The notes below the pieces were generated by a model. The model was not told the origin of the DNA, did no database searches, and saw only the letters and a list, made by a program, of their open reading frames with translations. A program made the position numbers and the translations under genes. DNA of 64,000 nt from CAWFGW01 sp963849955. GTDB lineage: Bacteria > Bacteroidota > Bacteroidia > Cytophagales > JAAEPT01. This document shows positions 19,482-28,449 of this stretch, piece after piece. Position 1 is the stretch's first letter; every line of letters starts with the position of its first letter. The stretch covers positions 102,963 through 166,962 of the forward strand of contig CAWKJU010000014.1 in NCBI GenBank assembly GCA_963849955.1, written 5' to 3'.

Positions 19482-20912
19482 CTATTTTTTAATGATCACA
19501 AATCCTATAATAGCTAACATAACTAAAATAAAAATGTTAGCAAAGAGTTTTAATACACTTCCCTTATTGCGTGAAAACAGTGTATTATTCTCCAATTCTA
19601 ACCCTTCGTAAAACATCCCTAAATCCGAATCTGATATCGCTGCATTTTTTCTGCTTTCACCACTTATTATTAGTGGAATATCCGATTTCAACGTATCATA
19701 TTTTTCCGTGACGGGGTTGAAATAGATAAAAGAAACATATTTCCCTAACTGATATTTCCCTGGTTCATTCGGAATCACATCATACTCAAATTCTTTGGAG
19801 CCGACTACCCGACCGTCACCTCGATTAATTTGTGTTTGTATGTCAGGCTGAAAAAAATTCAAACTATCACTGATCCGTATCGTGGGATTGCCAATTGCTG
19901 AGATATTTCCTTCTCCATAAATTTTACAGGAATATTTCAATCCTTCATCGGTACTCAATTTCACTTTATCTACTTTTTCTACTAACTCATAATCTCCAAC
20001 ACTTACTTGATCTTTCAAAGGATGTGGAGGCAGAGGCTTCACCTTTATTTTTTTTGATTTTGAAGAGAAAGTTTTAAATGTCTCTTGCGCATTACTTCCA
20101 AAAAATGTGCGTTGCTTAGCAATTTTATACTTCACCATTTTTAACTTCTGAGACTTGATAACAATATCATCATCATTTAATGGATAAAACACCGACTGAA
20201 AAAGTTTAAACTTCAAGAACGGCATACCATCCAATGTAATTTGTTCTCCATTCAATTCTTTGATTTCGAACGACTCCTCCCAAGAGTTATCGGGGATAAC
20301 ATTTTTTTTAATATCTTGAATTTGCTGACCTAAGTCATCGCTTGATGCAAAAAGGTTTCGTTGCTCCACAGGAATATACAACGCACCAGTTACAGTGACA
20401 CCCTCACCTTCATAAATTTCATTTCTATTGGAAGAAATAGCGAAAAAAGCATTGTCTTCAACATCAACGTATTCCTTTTCTTGCGCACCTTGCATATCAT
20501 CAAAGGGATCCCAAAAACTTCTTCGTCTACTTTGCTGCTGTTTTGCAGGCCCAACAGTAATGGTTGTGCCTTGTGAAGTCACCGTTTGCCCATTAATATT
20601 AATCTTAAAAGGTGGTAACCCAAACGTACCTTCCTTTGCTGCGCGATAATTTTGAGTTAAGGTGTTTGAAGAAGAACTTCTCCCATTAATTATCTGGTAA
20701 GAAGAACTTGATGACGTCCCCTGCTTGGAAAAGCCAGGTATTTCAGGAAACCCTGAATACGTCTCTACGCTACCTCCTTCTACTACAATGCTAATAGAAA
20801 AATATTGATTTATAGCAATTGAGTTACTTCCCAATTGAATAGATGCTTTCTGTGCTTTTAAACTATTCAATGAAAGCAGCATTAGAAATGATATAAAGAA
20901 TAAGTGCCTCAT
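19482..20912 (-). CDS. BatD-like membrane-anchored protein
   Basis: The 476-residue protein has a signal peptide (MRHLFFISFLMLLSLNSLKA) and one C-terminal membrane anchor (about 454-474) followed by a short lysine-rich tail, so most of it should face the periplasm. The middle has beta-sandwich-like repeats typical of the BatD 'oxygen tolerance' family of Bacteroidota. Elsewhere BatD is encoded with BatA/B/C/E; none of those is here, so it stands alone beside aroC. Its molecular role is not established. The stop abuts the aroC start. Confidence 0.85.
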   Translation of the reverse strand: MRHLFFISFLMLLSLNSLKAQKASIQLGSNSIAINQYFSISIVVEGGSVETYSGFPEIPGFSKQGTSSSSSYQIINGRSSSSNTLTQNYRAAKEGTFGLPPFKININGQTVTSQGTTITVGPAKQQQSRRRSFWDPFDDMQGAQEKEYVDVEDNAFFAISSNRNEIYEGEGVTVTGALYIPVEQRNLFASSDDLGQQIQDIKKNVIPDNSWEESFEIKELNGEQITLDGMPFLKFKLFQSVFYPLNDDDIVIKSQKLKMVKYKIAKQRTFFGSNAQETFKTFSSKSKKIKVKPLPPHPLKDQVSVGDYELVEKVDKVKLSTDEGLKYSCKIYGEGNISAIGNPTIRISDSLNFFQPDIQTQINRGDGRVVGSKEFEYDVIPNEPGKYQLGKYVSFIYFNPVTEKYDTLKSDIPLIISGESRKNAAISDSDLGMFYEGLELENNTLFSRNKGSVLKLFANIFILVMLAIIGFVIIKK

Positions 20913-20935
20913 AAATCTATCTCTAAAAAAACAAC

Positions 20936-20968
20936 AAAAGGGGTGTAAGTAAACTCACACCCCTTTTT
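20936..20968 (-). terminator. Intrinsic terminator after rpmA
   Basis: AAAAGGGGTGT pairs with ACACCCCTTTT, an 11-bp perfect stem with a 10-nt loop. On the minus strand the stem is followed by a T-rich run. It separates the L21-L27 unit from batD-aroC. Confidence 0.9.
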
Positions 20969-20992
20969 ACATTATCTTAAAATTGAAACTAA

Positions 20993-21253
20993 TTAAGCTT
21001 CAACAGGTAATATCGATACAATTGATTTACCGTTTTTTCCTTTTCGGAAATTAACGATACCGTCTTCTAAAGCAAAAAGCGTGTGGTCTCTACCTAACCC
21101 AACATTTTCTCCTGCGTGATGTACAGTGCCTCTTTGTCTAACAAGAATATTTCCTGCTATAGCACCTTGACCACCATATATCTTCACACCTAATCGTTTG
21201 CTTTCCGACTCTCTTCCGTTACGCGAACTACTCGCTGCTTTTTTGTGTGCCAT
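20993..21253 (-). CDS. rpmA: 50S ribosomal protein L27
   Basis: The 86-residue protein is bacterial L27, whose N-terminus reaches the peptidyl-transferase centre. It starts MAHKKAASSSRNGRES directly, without the cleaved N-terminal extension found in Firmicutes. The block LGVKIYGGQGAIAGNILVRQ is diagnostic. It lies 30 bp downstream of rplU in the usual L21-L27 order and is followed by a strong terminator. Confidence 0.98.
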   Translation of the reverse strand: MAHKKAASSSRNGRESESKRLGVKIYGGQGAIAGNILVRQRGTVHHAGENVGLGRDHTLFALEDGIVNFRKGKNGKSIVSILPVEA

Positions 21254-21283
21254 TTTTTATATCTTTTTATAGCTTAAGTTAAC

Positions 21284-21595
21284 TTAAACTGAAATTTTAC
21301 TAATTGATACTTGCGTCATTTGTTGACGGTGACCATTCAATTTCTGATAGCCCTTTCTTCTTTTTTTCTTAAAAACAATTTTCTTGTCTCCTTGAACCTG
21401 ACCTTCAATTGTCGCACTTATTTTCGCGCCTTTTAACAAAGGTGCTCCAAAAGAAAATTTTCCGTCATTCTCAACAAGTAATACTTTGTCAAACTCAACT
21501 TTATCTCCTTTTTGGCCAGCAAGTTTATCTACGAACAAAGTCTGTTTGTCCTCTATTTTGTATTGCTTTCCTGCTATGTCTACGATTGCGTACAT
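21284..21595 (-). CDS. rplU: 50S ribosomal protein L21
   Basis: L21 binds 23S rRNA in the large subunit. The start chosen is the ATG at 21595 (MYAIVDIAGKQYKIED), giving 103 residues, the family's normal length. The frame is open 21 codons further upstream, but that stretch contains the promoter at 21623-21654 and is not conserved in type. The C-terminal block KKRRKGYQKLNGHRQ is typical. It forms a two-gene unit with rpmA. Confidence 0.97.
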   Translation of the reverse strand: MYAIVDIAGKQYKIEDKQTLFVDKLAGQKGDKVEFDKVLLVENDGKFSFGAPLLKGAKISATIEGQVQGDKKIVFKKKRRKGYQKLNGHRQQMTQVSISKISV

Positions 21596-21622
21596 TTCTT
21601 TACTTCCTTTTAAAACGGGCGA

Positions 21623-21654
21623 CAAATATACGAGACCTATTTTTTTAAACCAAA
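21623..21654 (-). promoter_or_regulatory. Promoter of rplU-rpmA
   Basis: On the minus strand TTTG (21654-21651) and TATATTTG (21630-21623) are separated by 20 bp. This fits the Bacteroidota housekeeping pattern TTTG-N19-20-TAnnTTTG. The predicted transcript start lies about 20-25 nt before the L21 ATG, which supports the shorter L21 start. Confidence 0.75.
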
Positions 21655-21659
21655 TCATT

Positions 21660-22005
21660 CGACTAATAATATTATAAATTTCTACCCTTTTTCCTATTAC
21701 CTAAACATCATGTAATTGTTGATAAAAAATTAACGATTTTTCAAAACGTAAAATGGCTTAAAAAAAGAAAGAAGAAATAGTTTAAATAGTGAAACAAAAA
21801 ACTCTATTATTCAGTTAATTAACAAGCATATTGAAACTGTAAAAAGAATCTCCAATGTGGATAAGTTATCCTTTGAGAACACCGCCCCTTTAGAGATATT
21901 TGTTGAAAGCGAATCCCATAAAAATTCGCAATTTTCCTTCACTTCAAGGGAAATATTTTCGGATATATCTCCGGCTCAACCAATTAAAAAACAAAACTTA
22001 AAAAT
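21660..22005. other. Intergenic region between rplU and nrdB
   Basis: About 345 bp separate the L21 promoter from nrdB. The nrdB promoter is at 21872-21902, leaving a leader of roughly 100 nt. No NrdR-box pair, small gene with a start codon or strong hairpin was recognised. One plus-strand frame stays open for about 100 codons but has no ATG. Confidence 0.55.
21872..21902 (+). promoter_or_regulatory. Promoter of nrdB-nrdA
   Basis: TTTG (21872-21875) and GATATTTG (21895-21902) are separated by exactly 19 bp. The -7 element matches TAnnTTTG at all but the first base. The expected transcript start is near 21908, giving a leader of about 100 nt before nrdB. Confidence 0.6.
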
Positions 22006-22986
22006 ATGGCTACGCAGCAAGACGAACCTATTTTAAAGAATGACCCTAACCGATTTGTCATTTTCCCTATCAAACATGCTGATATTTGGGAATATTATAA
22101 AAAGGCTCAGGCTAGTTTTTGGACCGCAGAAGAAATCGACCTTAGCCAAGACCTAAAGGATTGGAGAAACCTTAACGATGGAGAAAGACATTTTGTATCT
22201 CATGTATTAGCGTTTTTTGCTGCAAGTGACGGTATAGTAAACGAAAACTTAGCGGAAAACTTTGTTTCAGAAGTACAATACGCTGAAGCAAAATTCTTTT
22301 ATGGGTTTCAAATCATGATGGAAAACATCCACTCTGAAACCTACTCGTTGTTAATTGACACTTATATAAACGATAATAAAGAAAAAGATCGTCTTTTTAA
22401 TGCCTTAGATACTATTCCTTGTGTAAAGAAAAAAGGTGAATGGGCATTAAAGTGGATTGAGAGCGATTCCTTTATCGACCGACTTATTGCATTTGCAGCA
22501 GTGGAAGGTATCTTCTTCTCTGGTAGTTTTTGTTCTATTTTCTGGTTAAAGAAAAGAGGATTAATGCCAGGATTAACCTTTTCTAACGAACTAATCTCTC
22601 GTGACGAAGGTTTACATTGTGATTTTGCCTGTCACATTTATGCAGAGCATATCGTAAACAAAGTGCCTGACGAAAGAATCATAAAAATCATTACAGACGC
22701 TGTAGAAATAGAGCAAGAATTTGTTTGTGATGCCCTTCCGGTAGGATTAATAGGAATGAACGCAAAATTAATGTCTCAATACATTGAGTTTTGTGCAGAC
22801 AGATTACTATTATCCTTAGGTGTTTCGAAATATTATAATTCGGAAAACCCGTTTGACTTCATGGAAATGATTTCGCTACAAGGAAAAACGAACTTCTTCG
22901 AGAAGCGTGTAGCAGAATATCAAAAATCAGGAGTGATGACTGGAGGAAGTCAAAATAACGTGTTCTCACTTGATGATGATTTCTAA
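22006..22986 (+). CDS. nrdB: Ribonucleotide reductase class Ia, beta subunit
   Basis: This 326-residue R2 protein generates the tyrosyl radical used by NrdA to make deoxyribonucleotides. Metal ligands are visible: D75 (AASDGIVNEN), E106 and H109 (MENIHSETYSLL), then the EGIFFSG and SRDEGLHCDFA helices. Y113 is in the position of the radical tyrosine. The motif set is the eukaryote-like R2 type found in many Bacteroidota. The C-terminal tail (NNVFSLDDDF) is the acidic peptide that docks on the alpha subunit. nrdA follows 52 bp downstream in the same unit. Confidence 0.97.
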   Translation: MATQQDEPILKNDPNRFVIFPIKHADIWEYYKKAQASFWTAEEIDLSQDLKDWRNLNDGERHFVSHVLAFFAASDGIVNENLAENFVSEVQYAEAKFFYGFQIMMENIHSETYSLLIDTYINDNKEKDRLFNALDTIPCVKKKGEWALKWIESDSFIDRLIAFAAVEGIFFSGSFCSIFWLKKRGLMPGLTFSNELISRDEGLHCDFACHIYAEHIVNKVPDERIIKIITDAVEIEQEFVCDALPVGLIGMNAKLMSQYIEFCADRLLLSLGVSKYYNSENPFDFMEMISLQGKTNFFEKRVAEYQKSGVMTGGSQNNVFSLDDDF

Positions 22987-23038
22987 AATATATTTAAACC
23001 ATTTACCAACCTATTAACAACCGCTAGGACCATTTACC

Positions 23039-25390
23039 ATGTTAGTAATAAAAAGAGACGGCCGCAGAGAATCAGTAAAATTCGATAAAATAACAGCTCG
23101 AATTGAAAAATTGTGTTACGGACTCGATGGCAACTACATCGATCCGATTGAAGTATCAAAGAAAGTAATTGACGGACTATATGATGGTGTAACTACTGTA
23201 GAGCTAGATAAATTAGCCGCAGAGACGGCAGCTTCGTTAACTACAAAACATCCGGAATATGCAAAATTAGCAGCACGTATTGCTATTTCTAACTTGCATA
23301 AGGAAACGAGTAAGTCGTTTTCAAACACGATGAAAAGGCTTTACACCTACGTGGATCCAAAAACGAATGAACATGCTCCTCTAATCTCTACAGAGGTATA
23401 TGGAATCATTAAAAAGAATGCGGCTCTTTTTGATTCTAGCATTATATATGACAGAGATTTCAACTACGACTTTTTTGGTTTCAAAACCCTGGAACGTTCT
23501 TATTTATTAAAATGCGATAACAAACCTGTTGAACGTCCTCAACACATGTTAATGCGCGTGTCTATTGGGATCCATGGTGAAGACATTAAATCTGCGATTG
23601 AAACCTACCATTTAATGTCTGAAAAATGGTTCACACATGCTACACCAACTCTTTTTAATGCTGGTACCCCTAAACCTCAAATGTCTTCTTGCTTCTTATT
23701 ACAAGTTCAGGACGATAGTATTGATGGTATTTATGATACATTAAAACAATGTGCTAAAATTTCACAGTCAGCAGGCGGTATCGGTTTAGCTGTTCACAAA
23801 ATTAGAGCAACAGGTTCTTATATAAAAGGTACAAATGGCGTTTCAAACGGCTTAGTACCAATGCTTAGAAACTTTGACATGACGGCACGTTATGTAGATC
23901 AAGGTGGTGGAAAAAGAAAAGGAAGTTTCGCAATCTACCTCGAGCCTTGGCATGCCGATGTATTTGAGTTTTTGGAATTAAAGAAAAACCACGGTAAAGA
24001 AGAGTTAAGAGCTAGAGATTTATTCTATGCCATGTGGACTCCCGATTTATTCATGCAACGTGTAGAAGAGAATGGTGAATGGTCGTTGTTCTGCCCTCAC
24101 GAAGCACCAGGTTTACACGAGTGTCACGGTGAAGAATTTGAAAAGCTGTATACTAAATACGAAAAAGAAGGTAGAGCTCGCAAAACAATTAAAGCTCAAG
24201 AGCTTTGGTTTGCAATTCTAGAGTCGCAAACTGAGACGGGTACTCCGTACATGCTTTATAAAGATGCGTGTAACAAAAAGTCCAATCAAAAGAACCTAGG
24301 AACAATTCAATCAAGTAACTTATGTACTGAAATTGTAGAATACACAGCTCCAGACGAGGTTGCGGTGTGTAACTTAGCTTCAATTGCATTACCAATGTTT
24401 ATTGAAAATGGTGAATACAACCACCAAAAACTTTATGAGGTAACAAAAGTAATTACTAGAAACTTAAACAAGGTTATTGACCGAAATTACTACCCTGTAA
24501 AAGAAGCCGAAAACTCTAACATGAGACACCGTCCAATTGGGTTAGGCGTTCAAGGCTTGGCTGATACGTTTAGCTTACTTCGAATTGCTTTCACTTCTGA
24601 TGAGGCTAAAAAGTTAAACAAAGAAATCCACGAGACTATTTACTTTGCAGCTATGGAGTCTTCTATGGAGATTTCAAAAGTGGATGGCCCTTACCAAACT
24701 TACGAAGGATCACCTGTATCTAAAGGAATTTTCCAGTTTGACATGTGGGGTGTAACACCAGATTCAGGTAGATGGAACTGGACCAAATTGAAGCAGAGTG
24801 TTAAAAAACACGGGGTTAGAAACTCATTATTAGTAGCTCCAATGCCCACGGCTTCAACATCTCAAATTCTTGGGAACAACGAATGTTTTGAACCATACAC
24901 CTCAAACATTTATTCGCGAAGAGTGCTTTCAGGAGAGTTTGTTGTTGTTAACAAACACTTGATGAAAGACTTGATTGAGCTAGGTATTTGGAATGATAAT
25001 TTGAAAAACAAATTAATTGCTGCCAACGGTTCGGTTCAAAACATTTCAGAAATCCCTCAAGACATCAAAGACCTTTACAAAACAGTATGGGAGATTAAAC
25101 AAAAAGACCTAATCGATATGGCAGCGGATAGAGGTGCATATATTGATCAAAGTCAAAGTTTTAATGTGCACATGCAAAATCCAAACTTTGGTAAATTAAC
25201 CTCTATGCATTTCTATGCATGGAAAAAAGGCTTGAAAACAGGTATGTATTACTTAAGAACTAAAGCTGCTGCTGACGCTATTAAATTTACTGTTGATCAA
25301 GCTTCATTGAAGAGCGGTGTAGCACAAAAACAAGCTGATATGGCGTGTTCTCTGGACAACCCTGAGGATTGCGAAGCTTGCGGAAGTTAA
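23039..25390 (+). CDS. nrdA: Ribonucleotide reductase class Ia, alpha subunit
   Basis: The 783-residue catalytic subunit reduces ribonucleoside diphosphates. Residues 1-95 form an ATP-cone (starting LVIKRDGRRESVKFDK), so overall activity is probably ATP/dATP regulated. Active-site residues can be placed: C218 (MSSCFLLQ) and C444 (VAVCNLAS) as the redox pair, and C429 with N427 and E431 (SSNLCTEI) as the radical site. The C-terminal shuttle cysteines are C778 and C781 (CEACGS). The PMPTASTSQILGNNECFEPYTSN-type block near 600 is also present. It is followed by a strong bidirectional terminator. Confidence 0.98.
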   Translation: MLVIKRDGRRESVKFDKITARIEKLCYGLDGNYIDPIEVSKKVIDGLYDGVTTVELDKLAAETAASLTTKHPEYAKLAARIAISNLHKETSKSFSNTMKRLYTYVDPKTNEHAPLISTEVYGIIKKNAALFDSSIIYDRDFNYDFFGFKTLERSYLLKCDNKPVERPQHMLMRVSIGIHGEDIKSAIETYHLMSEKWFTHATPTLFNAGTPKPQMSSCFLLQVQDDSIDGIYDTLKQCAKISQSAGGIGLAVHKIRATGSYIKGTNGVSNGLVPMLRNFDMTARYVDQGGGKRKGSFAIYLEPWHADVFEFLELKKNHGKEELRARDLFYAMWTPDLFMQRVEENGEWSLFCPHEAPGLHECHGEEFEKLYTKYEKEGRARKTIKAQELWFAILESQTETGTPYMLYKDACNKKSNQKNLGTIQSSNLCTEIVEYTAPDEVAVCNLASIALPMFIENGEYNHQKLYEVTKVITRNLNKVIDRNYYPVKEAENSNMRHRPIGLGVQGLADTFSLLRIAFTSDEAKKLNKEIHETIYFAAMESSMEISKVDGPYQTYEGSPVSKGIFQFDMWGVTPDSGRWNWTKLKQSVKKHGVRNSLLVAPMPTASTSQILGNNECFEPYTSNIYSRRVLSGEFVVVNKHLMKDLIELGIWNDNLKNKLIAANGSVQNISEIPQDIKDLYKTVWEIKQKDLIDMAADRGAYIDQSQSFNVHMQNPNFGKLTSMHFYAWKKGLKTGMYYLRTKAAADAIKFTVDQASLKSGVAQKQADMACSLDNPEDCEACGS

Positions 25391-25415
25391 TAATCAACTG
25401 TTTAGTAAAACATAT

Positions 25416-25448
25416 AAAAAAGGGAAAGGCTGAGCCTTTCCCTTTTTT
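25416..25448. terminator. Bidirectional terminator between nrdA and 25471 gene
   Basis: AAAAAAGGGAAAGGC pairs perfectly with GCCTTTCCCTTTTTT around a 3-nt loop. The A-run and T-run flanks let it work on both strands, for nrdA and the converging gene at 25471. Confidence 0.93.
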
Positions 25449-25470
25449 TATTTTTAATCTCATAATTTAC

Positions 25471-25785
25471 TTACGCTACAAGTGAAAGTGATTCTTGATT
25501 GGATATAAAATCGATATCATAAATACTATGTATAGGGATTAAAGTATTACCTTTTAACACCAAGTATTTTTCAGTCACAGCCCACACCGTAGCAATAGTT
25601 TTTAAGAACTCGCCATTCGTCCCACGAAAATAGATGCTAACATGGAGTTTATATGAATTGCCAAGTTTCATTGCTTTATCAAGCTGAAGCGTGCGGTGCA
25701 TCTTCTCTAACTCTGTATTCAACACATCTTCACTACTAAATTTTATTTGATGTACTGCTTCTTTGGTGATTATTTGAGTGATCAT
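25471..25785 (-). CDS. Uncharacterised small protein
   Basis: I do not recognise a named family. The reading frame gives 104 residues from the ATG at 25785; an in-frame ATG nine codons upstream would add a short hydrophobic stretch. The sequence is soluble-looking, with a beta-rich second half (alternating hydrophobic residues, KYLVLKGNTLIPIHSIYDIDF), and lacks cysteines or an obvious catalytic motif. It stands alone, with the strong bidirectional terminator at its 3' end and about 160 bp of non-coding DNA upstream. Confidence 0.6.
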   Translation of the reverse strand: MITQIITKEAVHQIKFSSEDVLNTELEKMHRTLQLDKAMKLGNSYKLHVSIYFRGTNGEFLKTIATVWAVTEKYLVLKGNTLIPIHSIYDIDFISNQESLSLVA

Positions 25786-25944
25786 ATTGGTTAAAATAAC
25801 TAAGTAAAACATTGTTTAATCTTTTTATAAACAAGTCTTGCTAATTATAATGAATGAGTTGGCAATACTTAATAAATAACTTTTTATCACTGCCTAAGAC
25901 CCTAGACACTAATTTAAGACGATGAAAATCAAGAACCCACCTTC

Positions 25945-26130
25945 TTACACTTGTATTAATGAAAGTTTTCTCAAACTCAAACGGATAACTATGAGAGTAT
26001 TCGTATCGATTTTTTCATTTCTCTCCTGAACTTCTTTCTCTTTGAGTTCTTCACTAAAATTCGCACACAACGCTGTTAATAAAACTAGCGTGAAAAGAAC
26101 TCGCAATCGATAGGTATAGTGTCTAATCAT
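25945..26130 (-). CDS. Possible small exported peptide after sbtA
   Basis: This 61-codon frame starts 2 bp after the stop of the SbtA-like gene on the same strand. Its N-terminus (RLRVLFTLVLLTALCANFSEEL) resembles a signal peptide and is followed by a charged segment. No homologue is recognised and the C-terminal end looks random, so it may be chance. The close spacing to sbtA is the main argument for it. Confidence 0.3.
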   Translation of the reverse strand: MIRHYTYRLRVLFTLVLLTALCANFSEELKEKEVQERNEKIDTNTLIVIRLSLRKLSLIQV

Positions 26131-26132
26131 TT

Positions 26133-27101
26133 TTAGTGTGTCATTTCAATTATATAGAGATAAAAGGGAATTCCAAGAATAACATTCACTGGAAAAGTGA
26201 TTCCTAATGCCATCGGCAAATACAAACTTGGATTTGCATTTGGTGCAGCATTTTTCATTGCTGCTGGAACGGCAATGTAGGAAGCGCTAGCGCCAAGTAT
26301 GGCAAACAATAATAAATTTCCTGCCGAATCGGTGACCCAAGCACACAGAAATAAAGCAATTAAACCATTGAAAAATGGCATAAGAATAGCAAATACTAAA
26401 GGGAACAAGCCCTGTTTTATTAAGGCAGATATTTGTTTACCACTAGTAATGCCCATGTCAAGTAGAAATACTGCAAGAAAGCCTTTAAATAAATCTGTAG
26501 TGAAAGGTGCTATCCCTAGCGCTTGTTGTTCGCTCGCGAAATAACCAATTATCAAACTCCCTATAATGAGGACAACACTCCCATTTGTCACGGAATGGAT
26601 TAAGGTAGAAGACAAGGGCACCACTGATTTATTATCTTTCTTTGTATACAAATTAATCAGTAAAACACCCACAATAATTGCTGGTGCTTCCATGATAGCC
26701 ATTACAGCAATCATATGCCCGCCAAACTCTATTTTTTCCATATCCAGAAATGAAATAGCAGTCACAAAAGTAACTGTGCTTACCGAGCCATAAGCAGCTG
26801 CAATGGCTCCAGCGTTCTCTGTGCTCAATTTTTTCTTGAGAAGAAAGAAAGCATACACAGGGACAGCAGCGGCTAGAAGAAACCCAAGAACCATACTCCA
26901 GATAATTTCTGCGTTTATGACACTATGGGCAAGTTCTTGACCTCCTTTGAAACCAATAGAGAGCAATAAATAAATAGATATAAATTTTGAGGAATTGCGA
27001 GGTATTTTTAAATCACTCTTGATTTGAGCAGCTATAATTCCAAGTATGAAAAACAGCAGTGCGGGACTCGTGATATTATCGAATAAGGCTGTAACATTCA
27101 T
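26133..27101 (-). CDS. SbtA-like sodium-dependent bicarbonate transporter
   Basis: The 322-residue integral membrane protein belongs to the SbtA (DUF897) family. In cyanobacteria it imports HCO3- with Na+. The start SPALLFFILGIIAAQIKSDLKIP, the SIGFKGG motif near 50 and about ten hydrophobic segments support the call. Substrate in a non-cyanobacterium is an inference. It follows a small unknown gene by 7 bp and lies opposite a divergent LysR regulator, an arrangement often seen for LysR-controlled bicarbonate transporters. No SbtB-type PII gene is next to it. Confidence 0.85.
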   Translation of the reverse strand: MNVTALFDNITSPALLFFILGIIAAQIKSDLKIPRNSSKFISIYLLLSIGFKGGQELAHSVINAEIIWSMVLGFLLAAAVPVYAFFLLKKKLSTENAGAIAAAYGSVSTVTFVTAISFLDMEKIEFGGHMIAVMAIMEAPAIIVGVLLINLYTKKDNKSVVPLSSTLIHSVTNGSVVLIIGSLIIGYFASEQQALGIAPFTTDLFKGFLAVFLLDMGITSGKQISALIKQGLFPLVFAILMPFFNGLIALFLCAWVTDSAGNLLLFAILGASASYIAVPAAMKNAAPNANPSLYLPMALGITFPVNVILGIPFYLYIIEMTH

Positions 27102-27108
27102 GATTATA

Positions 27109-27426
27109 TTATTTCTCGTTTTTAACTATTTCGATAATTATTTCAGAATTCACTTTTAACTCAAATCCTCCATCTTGAGCCAGTTTTACTAACTCATTAA
27201 TTTCATTTTTAGAAATAACTAATTCGCCTATTCTTTTTTGAGAGTTCCCATTCCCCTGATTAGAATGCTCAAAAGCAGTTAATACTATCGTATTATGAAA
27301 TTTAATCTTATCTGAAATTAGGTTAAACAATAGCATAGCAGCGTCAGTGGGTTGGAACACACCCTCAATAAGTTTATAAGTATTTTTTTGACCTAGTTCT
27401 AACTTTGTATTTGCCGAATCTATCAT
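27109..27426 (-). CDS. Uncharacterised protein upstream of sbtA
   Basis: This 105-residue protein is first in the sbtA transcription unit. It is soluble-looking. The first half contains a GxFQPTDAAMLLFNLISDKIKFHN stretch likely to be helical; the second half is a charged helix followed by a short beta segment. It resembles small uncharacterised Bacteroidota proteins but does not look like SbtB or another PII protein. Co-transcription with the transporter (7 bp apart) hints at a linked role, but no function can be stated. Confidence 0.7.
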   Translation of the reverse strand: MIDSANTKLELGQKNTYKLIEGVFQPTDAAMLLFNLISDKIKFHNTIVLTAFEHSNQGNGNSQKRIGELVISKNEINELVKLAQDGGFELKVNSEIIIEIVKNEK

Positions 27427-27492
27427 TTCTTTCGTCTTTTGTTTAATTTCGTTTCACACAAAAGTCTAAAAGATTTTTAATAAATTTTTATT

Positions 27493-27500
27493 TATATTTG
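27493..27500 (+). promoter_or_regulatory. -7 element of LysR gene promoter
   Basis: TATATTTG matches TAnnTTTG exactly, 24 bp before the LysR start. No clear -33 TTG is present. An AT-rich imperfect inverted repeat around 27478-27494 overlaps it and could be a LysR-binding site shared with the divergent sbtA unit. Confidence 0.45.
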
Positions 27501-27524
27501 TGATGAAAAACATAAATTATAGTT

Positions 27525-28442
27525 ATGCATTACACCCTGCACCAGTTAAAAATATTTCTTCAAATACACAAACATAAGAGTATCACCCGAGCTGCTGAAG
27601 AAATGCACTTAACGCAACCAGCTATTTCTATCCAACTAAAAAAACTGCAAGACCAATTTGAAATTCCATTAACAGAAGTCATCGGTAGACAACTATACAT
27701 TACCGATTTTGGAGAGAAAATAGCAGAAGTAAGCACCAAAATTCTAGAGGAAGCAGAAGCTATAAAAACAACCATGAACGAGTACAAAGGACTCTTAGTG
27801 GGTAAAATAAGCATTTCAATAGTCTCTACTGGGAAGTATGTGATGCCCTATTTTTTAAATGATTTCATGAAAAAAAACGAAGGTGTTGATTTCTCTATTG
27901 ACGTCACCAACAAAACCCGTGTTCTCGAAAGTCTATCAAACAATACCACAGACTTTTGCCTTGTATCTGTCCTTCCTGAAAATATACCAATCGAAAAAGT
28001 AGAATTAATGGATAACAAACTTTATTTGGTTGGTAACAGTAAATCTGACACTTCTAAAAAACTTGCTACTACAGACATAGAGAAACTACCTTTGATATTT
28101 AGAGAACAAGGTTCAGCAACCCGTATGGCAATGGAAAATTTTCTGACAAGACACCAGTTATCGGTAACAAAACGACTAGAACTAGTATCTAATGAAGCTG
28201 TTAAACAAGCTGTAAATGCTGGGCTAGGTTATTCCATAATGCCATTAATTGGTTTAAGAAATGAGTTAAAAAGTGGTGAAATGCAAATCATTCCTACTTC
28301 AGGATTACCCATCATCACTTCTTGGAATTTGATCTATAATCGAGACAAAAAACTTTCCCCAGCTGCTAAAGCCTTTATTAAACATATTAATGAAACGAAA
28401 GACAATGTAATAGAAAAATACTTTTCTTGGAATATGAAATAA
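27525..28442 (+). CDS. LysR-family transcriptional regulator
   Basis: The 305-residue protein has an N-terminal winged helix-turn-helix (residues 1-60: SITRAAEEMHLTQPAISIQLKKLQ) and a LysR effector-binding domain (about 85-300). The type is close to CbbR/CysB-like regulators that sense small metabolites. It is divergent from the sbtA unit across 98 bp, so regulation of bicarbonate uptake is the likely job, with autoregulation from the same intergenic region. The effector is unknown. The C-terminus is complete, and a perfect palindrome follows the stop by 7 bp. Confidence 0.9.
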   Translation: MHYTLHQLKIFLQIHKHKSITRAAEEMHLTQPAISIQLKKLQDQFEIPLTEVIGRQLYITDFGEKIAEVSTKILEEAEAIKTTMNEYKGLLVGKISISIVSTGKYVMPYFLNDFMKKNEGVDFSIDVTNKTRVLESLSNNTTDFCLVSVLPENIPIEKVELMDNKLYLVGNSKSDTSKKLATTDIEKLPLIFREQGSATRMAMENFLTRHQLSVTKRLELVSNEAVKQAVNAGLGYSIMPLIGLRNELKSGEMQIIPTSGLPIITSWNLIYNRDKKLSPAAKAFIKHINETKDNVIEKYFSWNMK

Positions 28443-28449
28443 ACTTCCA

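Noticed and set aside
21596..21658. 21-residue N-terminal extension of L21
   Set aside because: The region holds a good promoter, and the 103-residue form is the normal L21 length.
21747..22066. Plus-strand frame open for about 100 codons overlapping the nrdB start
   Set aside because: It has no ATG, overlaps the nrdB N-terminus in another frame, contains the likely nrdB promoter and resembles no known protein.
26299..26793. Plus-strand frames opposite the SbtA-like gene
   Set aside because: They are antisense shadows of a conserved membrane protein and have no start context or homology.
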